Positions 9,743 to 16,841 of a stretch of DNA of 64,000 nt are shown in pieces. The position numbers and the translations under genes were made by a program. How positions within the stretch are numbered: the stretch's first letter is position 1; every line of letters begins with the position of its first letter. Source of the stretch: SURF-13 sp038924245 (lineage in GTDB: Bacteria; Pseudomonadota; Gammaproteobacteria; SURF-13); contig JBCKVB010000001.1 of NCBI GenBank assembly GCA_038924245.1, positions 15,722 to 79,721 of the forward strand, written 5' to 3'. The notes under the pieces are model-generated. The model did no database searches. It saw nothing but the letters and a program-made list of their open reading frames with translations, and was not told where the DNA came from.

Positions 9743-11287
9743 TATCGGCTGCCCTCCCTGCGGATGGGCGCGCTCCGTGGGCAGCAGGATTTTATTGACC
9801 GCGTTGATATAGGCCTTGGCGGAGGCGATCACGATGTCGGTGTCCGCACCCTGCCCATGCACGATGCGCCCGCCCCGTTCCAGACGCACCGTCACCTCGC
9901 CTTGCGAGTCAGTGCCGGTGGTGATGTTGTTCACGGAATAGAGCAGCAACTCGGTGCCGCTTTTTACCATGCTCTCAATCGCCTTGAACGCCGCGTCCAC
10001 CGGGCCGCTGCCGCTGGCGCTGGCGTGTTGCTCCGCGCCGTCCACCCACAGCGTAACCTGGGCCTCCGGCGTCTCGCCGGTCTCGGAACACACCTTGAGA
10101 TATCTCAATTTAATGCGTTCGTTCTTCGCCGCCAGATTGGTTTCCGTGACCAGGGCCTGCAAGTCTTCGTCATAGATTTCATGTTTCTTGTCGGCCAGTT
10201 CCTTGAAGCGCTGAAAGGTATCGTTCAAGTCTGCTTCCGACTCGAACGCCACGCCGATCTCCTGCAAGCGGGTGCGGAACGCATTACGCCCCGAGTGTTT
10301 GCCGAGCACCATGCGGTTCGTGCTCCAGCCCACGTCCTCGGCGCGCATGATTTCGTAGGTCGCGCGATGCTTGAGCACGCCGTCCTGATGAATGCCGGAC
10401 TCGTGCGCGAAGGCGTTGGCCCCGACGATGGCCTTGTTGGGCTGCACCGCGAAGCCGGTGATGCCGGACACCAGGCGCGAGCAGGGCACGATCTGCGTGG
10501 CGTCAACGCCGGTATCACAGGAAAACAGATCGCGGCGCGTGCGCACCGCCATCACGATCTCCTCCAGCGCCGCGTTACCCGCGCGCTCCCCCAGTCCGTT
10601 GATGGTGCACTCCACCTGGCGCGCGCCGTTCAATACCGCAGACAAGGAGTTGGCCACCGCGAGACCAAGATCGTTGTGGCAGTGCACGGAAAAAATCGCC
10701 TGGTCTGAATTGGGCACGCGTTCGCGCAGCGTTTTAATCAACGCGCCGAACTGATGCGGCAGGTTGTAGCCCACGGTATCCGGAATATTCACCGTGCGCG
10801 CACCGGCGGCAATCACCGCCTCCAGCACGCGGCATAGAAAATCCGTCTCGGAACGCCCGGCGTCCTCCGGCGAGAATTCCACGTCATCGGTATGCTGGCG
10901 CGCGCGTTTCACCGCGCTCACCGCGTGCTCGATGACCTGCTCCGGGGTCATCTTGAGCTTCATCCGCATATGTATCGGCGAGGTGGCGATGAAGGTGTGG
11001 ATGCGCGCGCGCTTGGCGCCCTTGACCGCTTCCGCAGCGGCGTCAATATCCCTGGGCAACGCGCGCGCCAGGGCGCACACCGTGCTGTCCTTCACCGCGT
11101 TGGCCACCGCCTGCACCGCCTCGAAATCGCCGGGACTGGCTACCGGAAACCCCGCCTCGATCACATCCACGCGCATGCGCTCCAAGGCCTTGGCGATGCG
11201 CACCTTTTCATCGCGCGTCATGGACGCGCCGGGGCTTTGCTCGCCGTCGCGCAAGGTGGTATCGAAAATGATTAATTTGTCGCTCAT
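9740..11287 (-). CDS. leuA: 2-isopropylmalate synthase
   Basis: A 515-aa enzyme catalysing the first committed step of leucine synthesis, condensing acetyl-CoA with 2-ketoisovalerate. The TIM-barrel catalytic domain opens with FDTTLRDGEQSPGASM. The metal-binding HxH is in SVHCHNDLGLAVANS, and GLGERAGNAALEE follows. The C-terminal ~120 residues (GTDSQGEVTVRLERGGR) form the LeuA allosteric domain that binds leucine for feedback inhibition. GGAG precedes the ATG at 11287. It is separated from pssA by 271 bases holding a promoter, a leucine-rich leader ORF and hairpins, so it should be controlled by attenuation as well as feedback. Confidence 0.97.
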   Translation of the reverse strand: MSDKLIIFDTTLRDGEQSPGASMTRDEKVRIAKALERMRVDVIEAGFPVASPGDFEAVQAVANAVKDSTVCALARALPRDIDAAAEAVKGAKRARIHTFIATSPIHMRMKLKMTPEQVIEHAVSAVKRARQHTDDVEFSPEDAGRSETDFLCRVLEAVIAAGARTVNIPDTVGYNLPHQFGALIKTLRERVPNSDQAIFSVHCHNDLGLAVANSLSAVLNGARQVECTINGLGERAGNAALEEIVMAVRTRRDLFSCDTGVDATQIVPCSRLVSGITGFAVQPNKAIVGANAFAHESGIHQDGVLKHRATYEIMRAEDVGWSTNRMVLGKHSGRNAFRTRLQEIGVAFESEADLNDTFQRFKELADKKHEIYDEDLQALVTETNLAAKNERIKLRYLKVCSETGETPEAQVTLWVDGAEQHASASGSGPVDAAFKAIESMVKSGTELLLYSVNNITTGTDSQGEVTVRLERGGRIVHGQGADTDIVIASAKAYINAVNKILLPTERAHPQGGQPI

Positions 11288-11308
11288 GTCTTAAGCTCCG
11301 CAATATAT

Positions 11309-11420
11309 ATTACACACGGCGTGCCACTTTGGACATGGCGCCGTGCTAAAAGTTTTTGGATTAGTGCGTAGTTATGTTCCCCTCGCCAGGGGTGGAGGTG
11401 TGGTCTGCCCGTCAGGGCAG
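11309..11420 (-). terminator. attenuator hairpins between leuL and leuA
   Basis: On the leuA strand, CTGCCC/GGGCAG (11405-11420) overlaps the end of the leader ORF. Further down a strong stem CACGGCGCCA/TGG-CA-CGCCGTG (about 11314-11345) ends 27 bases before leuA. The second is followed by an AT-rich tract (TGTAATATATATT) rather than a pure U-run, so it may be a weak or atypical terminator. The arrangement fits alternative pairing controlled by ribosome position in the leader. Confidence 0.5.
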
Positions 11421-11513
11421 CAGTCGCAGGGAGTTGAGAAGAAGTAAGGCGCGCAAGCCTACCTGCCCGGAAGGGGCCGATATGCAACTGGCACTGCGGT
11501 TTGCGTAAATCAT
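11412..11513 (-). CDS. leuL: leu operon leader peptide
   Basis: A 33-aa ORF from ATG at 11513 to TGA at 11412. Its C-terminal part reads LRALLLLNSLRLLP, with eight leucine codons among the last 14 residues (TTG, TTA, CTT, CTT, CTC, CTG, CTG, CTG). The core LLLLN-SLR closely resembles the LLLLNASSLR of E. coli LeuL. The predicted promoter would start the message about 3 bases before this ATG. Translation may thus be leaderless, or may begin at the in-frame TTG (codon 20) behind GCAGG. Ribosome stalling at the Leu codons would prevent the downstream hairpin and let leuA be transcribed. It is too short for routine gene callers. Confidence 0.8.
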   Translation of the reverse strand: MIYANRSASCISAPSGQVGLRALLLLNSLRLLP

Positions 11514-11522
11514 GTTGATAAA

Positions 11523-11551
11523 ACTATAAGGCTTATGCGATGAATTTTCAA
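11523..11551 (-). promoter_or_regulatory. promoter of the leuL-leuA transcript
   Basis: On the leuA strand TTGAAA (11546-11551) and TATAGT (11523-11528) are separated by exactly 17 bases, a near-consensus sigma-70 promoter. It overlaps the 3' end region of pssA and is placed right before the leader ORF. Confidence 0.7.
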
Positions 11552-11558
11552 GCACTGT

Positions 11559-12359
11559 TTATTTGAGCGAGTCGCGCAGCCTCGTCTTCTCCTTTTTTGC
11601 CGCCTGTTGCTTCTTGTAGAAGCCCATCACCACCATGCCCGGTCCGGACAGGGCGTAGAGAAAGAATACCGCGAACAGCACCCGCGGCGGGTCAATGGCG
11701 ATCAGCACGAAAACCAGCATCATCGCCAGCACCGTGACAAAGCGCACCCGGCCCTTCAAATCCAGGTCCTTGAAACTGTAGTAATGGATGTTACTGACCA
11801 TGAGGGCGCTCACCGCCAGCGTGATGATGAAGGCGGGGATTTTAGTGAGCGAGGTTGCCAGGCTGAGATCATGCCCCAGCCACACCATGCCCGCAATCAC
11901 CGCCGCCGCCGCGGGGCTGGCGAGCCCTTTGAAATAGCGTTTGTCGGCGCTGCCCTGCTGCGTATTAAAGCGCGCCAGGCGCAGCGCAGCGCACGCCGCG
12001 TACACGAACGCCGCGAGCCAGCCGAAATTACCCAACTGCGACAAACTCCAACTGTAGATCACGAGTGCCGGCGCAAGGCCGAACGAGACCATGTCGGAGA
12101 GGCTGTCATATTCGGCGCCGAAATCGCTCTCGGTATGAGTCAGGCGCGCGATGCGCCCGTCTATGCCATCCATCAGCATGGCGACGAAAATCGCAACCGC
12201 CGCGGCCTCAAAGCGCCCGTTCATGGCGGCGACAATGGCGTAAAACCCGGCAAACAGCCCCGCCGTGGTGAACAGGTTGGGCAACAGATAGATGCCCCGG
12301 CGCCGTTTGGTGACGCGCGCGTCCTGCTCCGGCGGAGGCTGATCGTCAGCTATGGACAT
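11559..12359 (-). CDS. pssA: CDP-diacylglycerol--serine O-phosphatidyltransferase
   Basis: A 266-aa integral membrane enzyme making phosphatidylserine, the precursor of phosphatidylethanolamine. The CDP-alcohol phosphotransferase signature is seen as DGIDGRIARLTHTES then GAEYDSLSD, with the conserved Asp residues that bind metal and CDP. About seven to eight hydrophobic segments follow. It belongs to the membrane-type (Bacillus-like) PssA family, not the E. coli soluble type. The location between ilvC and leuA is common in beta/gammaproteobacteria. It begins 20 bases after ilvC and is probably read with the ilv genes. Confidence 0.93.
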   Translation of the reverse strand: MSIADDQPPPEQDARVTKRRRGIYLLPNLFTTAGLFAGFYAIVAAMNGRFEAAAVAIFVAMLMDGIDGRIARLTHTESDFGAEYDSLSDMVSFGLAPALVIYSWSLSQLGNFGWLAAFVYAACAALRLARFNTQQGSADKRYFKGLASPAAAAVIAGMVWLGHDLSLATSLTKIPAFIITLAVSALMVSNIHYYSFKDLDLKGRVRFVTVLAMMLVFVLIAIDPPRVLFAVFFLYALSGPGMVVMGFYKKQQAAKKEKTRLRDSLK

Positions 12360-12379
12360 GAATGGCGCGCAAGGCTGGC

Positions 12380-13396
12380 TCAGTTTTTGGTTTTATCCAC
12401 CAGGCGGTTGGCCTTGATCCAGGGCATCATGCTGCGCAGCTTTTCTCCTACCACTTCGATCTGGTGTTCGCGCGTGAGACGCCGGTTCGCCTTCACCACC
12501 GGCGCGCCGGCCTGGTGTTCCAGAGTGAACTCGCGCGCGAATTGGCCGGTTTGAATCTCATTCAGGATTTTCTTCATCTCGCGCTTGGTCTCGTCGGTGA
12601 TAATGCGCGGGCCGCGCGTTATGTCGCCGTATTCAGCCGTGTTGGAGATCGAATAACGCATATCGGCGATGCCGCCCTCATACATCAGGTCCACGATGAG
12701 CTTTAACTCATGCAGACACTCGAAATAGGCCATCTCCGGCGCGTAACCGGCCTCGACCAGGGTTTCAAATCCGGCCTGCACCAGCGCCGTCGCGCCACCG
12801 CACAACACCGCCTGTTCGCCGAACAAATCGGTCTCGGTCTCCTCGCGGAAGTTGGTCTCGATGATGCCCGCGCGCCCCGCGCCGATGGCGCAGGCGTAAG
12901 ACAGCGCGACCTCCTTGGCCTTGCCGGAGGCATCGTGATGGATGGCGATCAAGCTCGGCACGCCGCCGCCCTGTTTGTAGGTCGAGCGCACCAGATGGCC
13001 GGGGCCTTTGGGCGCAATCATGATGACGTCCAGATCCGCGCGCGGCTCAATCTGGCCGAAGTGGATGTTAAACCCGTGCGCGAAGGCCAGCGCCGCGCCC
13101 TGTTTGATATTGGGCGCGATGGTGTCGCAGTACAGCTTGGCCTGATGCTGGTCGGGGGCGAGGATCATCACCACGTCCGCGCCCTTGACCGCCTCCGGCA
13201 CGTCCTTTACGGTGAGCTTGGCGTTCCTGGCCTTGGCCTCCGAGGGCGAGCCCGGGCGCAGGCCCACCACCACCTCAATGCCGGAATCCTGTAAATTATT
13301 GGCGTGCGCATGACCCTGCGAGCCGTAGCCGATAATGGCTACCTTTTTATTTTTGATGACCGAAAGATCAGCGTCTTTATCGTAATAGACTTTCAT
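12380..13396 (-). CDS. ilvC: ketol-acid reductoisomerase (NADP+)
   Basis: A 338-aa class I enzyme that isomerises and reduces acetolactate and acetohydroxybutyrate in valine/leucine/isoleucine synthesis. The N-terminal Rossmann motif is GYGSQGHAHANNLQDSG, with RPGSPS as the likely NADPH-phosphate-binding loop. The C-terminal knotted domain carries the Mg-binding acids in DLFGEQAVLCGG and EAGYAPEMAYFE. The length is typical of the short bacterial class. It is 39 bases downstream of ilvH on the same strand. Confidence 0.97.
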   Translation of the reverse strand: MKVYYDKDADLSVIKNKKVAIIGYGSQGHAHANNLQDSGIEVVVGLRPGSPSEAKARNAKLTVKDVPEAVKGADVVMILAPDQHQAKLYCDTIAPNIKQGAALAFAHGFNIHFGQIEPRADLDVIMIAPKGPGHLVRSTYKQGGGVPSLIAIHHDASGKAKEVALSYACAIGAGRAGIIETNFREETETDLFGEQAVLCGGATALVQAGFETLVEAGYAPEMAYFECLHELKLIVDLMYEGGIADMRYSISNTAEYGDITRGPRIITDETKREMKKILNEIQTGQFAREFTLEHQAGAPVVKANRRLTREHQIEVVGEKLRSMMPWIKANRLVDKTKN

Positions 13397-13435
13397 ATAT
13401 TTCCTATACTTATGTGATATAGTTAAAGTTACTTT

Positions 13436-13930
13436 CTATCCTACTCTAAGACTCTTCTCGCCGCGCGCGATGCCCGACACGCCGGAGCGCACCACTTCCA
13501 CAATCGCCTTCTTGTCCAGCGCATGGATAAAGCCGTCGAGCTTTTCGCCTGTGCCGGTCAACTCTATCGTATAGCTGGTGTCGGTGACGTCAATGATGTG
13601 CCCGCGAAAGATATCGGTCAGGCGTTTCAGCTCATCGCGGCCACCGTCCACGGCGCGCACCTTCACCAGCATCAACTCGCGCTCTAGATGTTCGCCTTCG
13701 CTCAGATCCATCACCGCTACGACTTCAATCAGCTTGTTGAGCTGCTTGTTGATTTGTTCGATGACTGCATCTGAACCACTGGTGACGATGGTCATGCGCG
13801 ACAGGGTGGCGTCTTCAGTGGGCGCTACGATGAGCGACTCGATGTTATAACCACGCGCCGAGAACAGCCCGGCCACGCGCGACAAAGCACCCGCTTCATT
13901 TTCCAGCAACAAGGAAATAATGTGGCGCAT
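13436..13930 (-). CDS. ilvH: acetolactate synthase small (regulatory) subunit
   Basis: A 164-aa regulatory subunit with an N-terminal ACT domain (RHIISLLLENEAGALSRVAG, ARGYNIESL) and a C-terminal IlvH domain. It binds valine and activates and feedback-inhibits the large subunit. Its start overlaps the last base of ilvI (shared position 13930), indicating translational coupling in a conserved ilvIH pair. Confidence 0.97.
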   Translation of the reverse strand: MRHIISLLLENEAGALSRVAGLFSARGYNIESLIVAPTEDATLSRMTIVTSGSDAVIEQINKQLNKLIEVVAVMDLSEGEHLERELMLVKVRAVDGGRDELKRLTDIFRGHIIDVTDTSYTIELTGTGEKLDGFIHALDKKAIVEVVRSGVSGIARGEKSLRVG

Positions 13931-15639
13931 TATAAATCCTCCGCCATAATAATTTCAGACAAGCCCTTGCCCCCCAACACCATGGGAAACACGTTTTCGG
14001 TCTGGTCGGTGATGAAATCCATGAATACCAAGTCCTTCTTGCGCGCGAACGCTTCCTGCAGCGCCGATTCGACATCGGATGGCTTCTCCACGCACATCCC
14101 GACATGGCCGTAAGCTTCGGCCAGCTTCACAAAATCGGGCAGCGCATCGATATAGGATTCGGCTTCGCGATTCCCGTGTATGAACTCTTGCCACTGCCGC
14201 ACCATGCCCAGATAACGATTATTCAGCATGATAATTTTGAGCGGCAAATGGTATTGCTTGCAGGTGGCTAGCTCCTGGATGCACATCTGGATACTGCCTT
14301 CACCGGTGACGCAGGCAACCGTGGCGTCGGGGTGGGCAAACTGTACGCCCATGGCGGCGGGCAAGCCAAAGCCCATGGTACCCAGGCCACCGGAATTGAT
14401 CCAGCGGCGCGGTTTATCAAATTTGTAATACTGCGTAGCCCACATCTGGTGCTGGCCGACATCGGAGGTAACAAAGGCATCGCCCTTGGTCACTTCATAC
14501 AGTTTTTCGATCACGAACTGCGGCTTGATAATTTCGGTGGAATTTTTGTACAGCAAGCAATTCCGGCTGCGCCACTGGTCAATTTGCTTCCACCAGTCAG
14601 CCACCTGCTTATCCGGCTTTTGCTTGCTGCTGCGCAATTCCGCCAGCATATCATCCAACACATGCGCCACATCGCCGACGATAGGCACGTCCACTTTCAC
14701 CCGCTTGGAGATGGAGGTAGGGTCTATGTCTATGTGAATGATCGTGCGCTGCTGTTGATTAAAGTGGTCGACGTTTCCAACCACGCGATCATGAAAGCGC
14801 GCCCCCACGGCCAGCAACACATCGCAATGCTGTGTGGCCATGTTGGCCTCGTAATTGCCATGCATGCCCAGCATGCCGACGAATTGTTTATCCGTCCCCG
14901 GAAACCCCCCCAAGCCCATCTGGGTAAGGGTGCAAGGGAAGCCCAGCAAACGCACCAGTTCAGTCAATTGCCTGGAAGCATCCGACAGAATTACCCCACC
15001 GCCCGCATAAATCATCGGACGTTTGGCTTGCATCAATAATTGTATAGCCTGCTTGACCTGACCCAGATCGCCATGTTGTGCCGGATGATAAGAACGAATG
15101 GACACTTCGGACGGGTAATGAAACTCCGTCTTTGTATTTGACACATCCTTGGGAATATCCACCAGCACCGGGCCGGGGCGTCCGCTCCTGGCCAGATAAA
15201 ACGCCTTCTTGATGGTGCTGGCCATTTGCGTGACATCCTTGACCAGGAAGTTGTGCTTCACGCAAGAGCGTGTGATGCCGATCGCATCCACTTCCTGAAA
15301 GGCATCTTCGCCGATGGCATAGGTCGGCACCTGGCCGCTGATAATTACCAATGGAGTAGAATCCATGTAGGCATTTGCGATGCCGGTAACCGCATTGGTT
15401 ATGCCGGGACCGGAGGTAACCAGCACCACCCCCACCTTGCCGGTGGAAAGCGCATAGCCCTCGGCGGCATGTACTGCGCCCTGCTCGTGCCGCACCAGGA
15501 TGTGCTTGACCTTATCCTGATTGAACAAGGCATCGTAAATAAACAAGTTGGCACCGCCGGGGTAGCCGAATATATATTCGACCCCCTCTTCTTCCAAACA
15601 CTTGATGGTTATTTCTGCGCCCGTTAATTCCATACTCAC
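13930..15639 (-). CDS. ilvI: acetolactate synthase large (catalytic) subunit
   Basis: A 569-aa thiamine-diphosphate enzyme that condenses two pyruvates (or pyruvate and 2-oxobutyrate) in the first common step of branched-chain amino-acid synthesis. It shows the catalytic Glu in RHEQGAVHAAEGYA, a central FAD-binding-type domain, and the ThDP motif VTGEGSIQM...LNNRYLGMVRQW. GEGS replaces the commoner GDGS. The ATG at 15639 follows AAGGAGCGG. It is the first gene of ilvI-ilvH-ilvC(-pssA). Naming as ilvI rather than ilvB rests on pairing with an ACT-type ilvH. Confidence 0.96.
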   Translation of the reverse strand: MSMELTGAEITIKCLEEEGVEYIFGYPGGANLFIYDALFNQDKVKHILVRHEQGAVHAAEGYALSTGKVGVVLVTSGPGITNAVTGIANAYMDSTPLVIISGQVPTYAIGEDAFQEVDAIGITRSCVKHNFLVKDVTQMASTIKKAFYLARSGRPGPVLVDIPKDVSNTKTEFHYPSEVSIRSYHPAQHGDLGQVKQAIQLLMQAKRPMIYAGGGVILSDASRQLTELVRLLGFPCTLTQMGLGGFPGTDKQFVGMLGMHGNYEANMATQHCDVLLAVGARFHDRVVGNVDHFNQQQRTIIHIDIDPTSISKRVKVDVPIVGDVAHVLDDMLAELRSSKQKPDKQVADWWKQIDQWRSRNCLLYKNSTEIIKPQFVIEKLYEVTKGDAFVTSDVGQHQMWATQYYKFDKPRRWINSGGLGTMGFGLPAAMGVQFAHPDATVACVTGEGSIQMCIQELATCKQYHLPLKIIMLNNRYLGMVRQWQEFIHGNREAESYIDALPDFVKLAEAYGHVGMCVEKPSDVESALQEAFARKKDLVFMDFITDQTENVFPMVLGGKGLSEIIMAEDL

Positions 15640-15689
15640 CGCTCCTTAACGCCAGCCACCAACATTCATTCCAAGACGGAAAGCTAGTA

Positions 15690-15718
15690 AGCATAAACGA
15701 TACGCGCGGGAACTGCAA
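15690..15718 (-). promoter_or_regulatory. promoter of the ilvI operon
   Basis: On the ilvI strand TTGCAG (15713-15718) and TATGCT (15690-15695) are spaced by 17 bases, placing the start site about 45 bases before the ilvI ATG. No leader peptide rich in Ile/Val/Leu codons fits in this short leader. Confidence 0.55.
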
Positions 15719-15768
15719 AAGGCTGGTTTAACAGGTAAAATTTGTGGGAATTGACCCAAGGAGAGACC

Positions 15769-15849
15769 ATGCCCTACCTCAAGCTACAAACCAACACCGC
15801 TGTGGATCACGCCAAGCGCGTAGGTCACGGTGCGCGCAGCACTCCGTGA
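15769..15849 (+). pseudogene. truncated tautomerase/MIF-family gene start
   Basis: A strong AAGGAGAGACC precedes an ATG encoding MPYLKLQTNTAVDHAKR. This resembles the N-terminus of MIF/4-oxalocrotonate tautomerase-like proteins, with catalytic Pro after Met. After 17 codons the frame runs into a palindromic repeat (GTAGGTCACGG...CCGTGAC) and stops at 15849. The rest of the usual ~115-residue domain is missing. I interpret it as a 5' remnant left by deletion or repeat insertion. The family match rests on a short stretch. Confidence 0.5.
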
Positions 15850-15895
15850 CACAGAGATTGTCAGGCAGCTTCGCAGCCTGACCTACGCCTGCCTT
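15820..15895. repeat. REP-like palindromic repeats
   Basis: Two adjacent hairpins: GTCACGG...CCGTGAC (15823-15850) and GTCAGGC...GCCTGAC (about 15859-15882), flanked by GTAGG and CCTAC. They resemble the GTAGGTCGG-type palindrome at 26370-26441. They lie between the tautomerase remnant and recR. Confidence 0.55.
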
Positions 15896-15907
15896 TTTAA
15901 ACTGTGG

Positions 15908-16501
15908 TCACATCTCTCTTCTGCCGCTGAACGCGTAAGACAGCGTGCTGCCGTCCACGTATTCGAGTTCGCCGCCGACCGGCACGCCGTGGGCGATGCG
16001 CGTGGGCTTGATGCCACGCACGCGTACCAGTTCGCCGATATAGTGCGCGGTGGCTTCGCCTTCCACGGTGGGGTTGGTGGCGAGTATCACTTCCTTCACT
16101 CCGCCTGCGTCAAGCCGCGCGGCGAGCTTGTCCAGGCCGATTTCATTCGGGCCGATGCCGTCGAGCGGCGACAGGTGACCCATGAGCACGAAGTACAAAC
16201 CCTTGTAGCCGGTGGCGCGTTCCACCGCGAGCACGTCGGGCGGGTTCTCCACCACGCACAGCAAACCGCGGTCGCGCCCCGGATCGCTGCAATGTCCGCA
16301 CAGCTCGTCCTCGCACAGGGTGCGGCAGTCGGCGCAGTGCTGAACGCTGTCCACGGCGGCGGCGAGGGCGTGCGCCAGCGTGCGCGCGCCGGCGCGGTTG
16401 CGTTGCAGAAGATGGTACGCCATGCGCTGCGCGGACTTGGGGCCGACGCCGGGCAGACAGCGCAACGCCTCGATGAGCTGTTCGATAAGCGAGGACGTCA
16501 T
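15908..16501 (-). CDS. recR: recombination mediator RecR
   Basis: A 197-aa protein with an N-terminal helix-hairpin-helix (LRCLPGVGPKSAQRMAYHLL) and a four-cysteine zinc finger (CADC...CGHC). A Toprim domain follows (LCVVENPPDVLAVE, the ATNPTVEGEATAHYI region), then the C-terminal Walker-B-like end. It works with RecF/RecO to load RecA at gaps. Two adjacent in-frame ATGs exist (16504 and 16501). The order dnaX-ybaB-recR on one strand, 4 to 9 bases apart, is the standard operon. Confidence 0.96.
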   Translation of the reverse strand: MTSSLIEQLIEALRCLPGVGPKSAQRMAYHLLQRNRAGARTLAHALAAAVDSVQHCADCRTLCEDELCGHCSDPGRDRGLLCVVENPPDVLAVERATGYKGLYFVLMGHLSPLDGIGPNEIGLDKLAARLDAGGVKEVILATNPTVEGEATAHYIGELVRVRGIKPTRIAHGVPVGGELEYVDGSTLSYAFSGRREM

Positions 16502-16505
16502 CACT

Positions 16506-16832
16506 TTAAAACGGCAGCTTGAAGCCTTCCGGCAGATTGATGCCGCCGGTCATGCCGGCGTATTTTTCCTTGACGGATAGTTCCACCTTGCGCACCGCGT
16601 CGTTCACCGCCGCGGCGATTAAATCCTCGATGATTTCCTTCTCCTCTTTAAGCAGATCAGGATCGAGAGTGATGCGCTTGACGTCATAACGTCCGGTCAT
16701 GATTACGCGCACCATGCCGCCGCCGGATTCACCGGGGACTTCCAGGGCCACGAGATCTTCCTGCGCCTTGAGCAGATTGGCCTGCATCTGCTGCGCCTGT
16801 TTCATGAGACCGCCTAAACCGCCTTTCATCAT
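16506..16832 (-). CDS. ybaB: YbaB/EbfC nucleoid-associated protein
   Basis: A 108-aa protein of the YbaB/EbfC family, with the Met/Gln-rich N-terminus (GGLGGLMKQAQQMQANLLKAQ) and the conserved VxMTGRYDVKRITLDPDLL core. Members are small dimeric DNA-binding proteins of bacterial nucleoids. It is 9 bases downstream of dnaX and 4 bases upstream of recR, so it is co-transcribed with replication and repair genes. Confidence 0.95.
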   Translation of the reverse strand: MMKGGLGGLMKQAQQMQANLLKAQEDLVALEVPGESGGGMVRVIMTGRYDVKRITLDPDLLKEEKEIIEDLIAAAVNDAVRKVELSVKEKYAGMTGGINLPEGFKLPF

Positions 16833-16841
16833 TCTGCCTCG

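Noticed and set aside
11284..11487. 67-aa ORF overlapping the leu leader region
   Set aside because: It is a different frame through the attenuator, has no leucine-rich pattern and no Shine-Dalgarno; the 33-aa leuL frame explains the region better.
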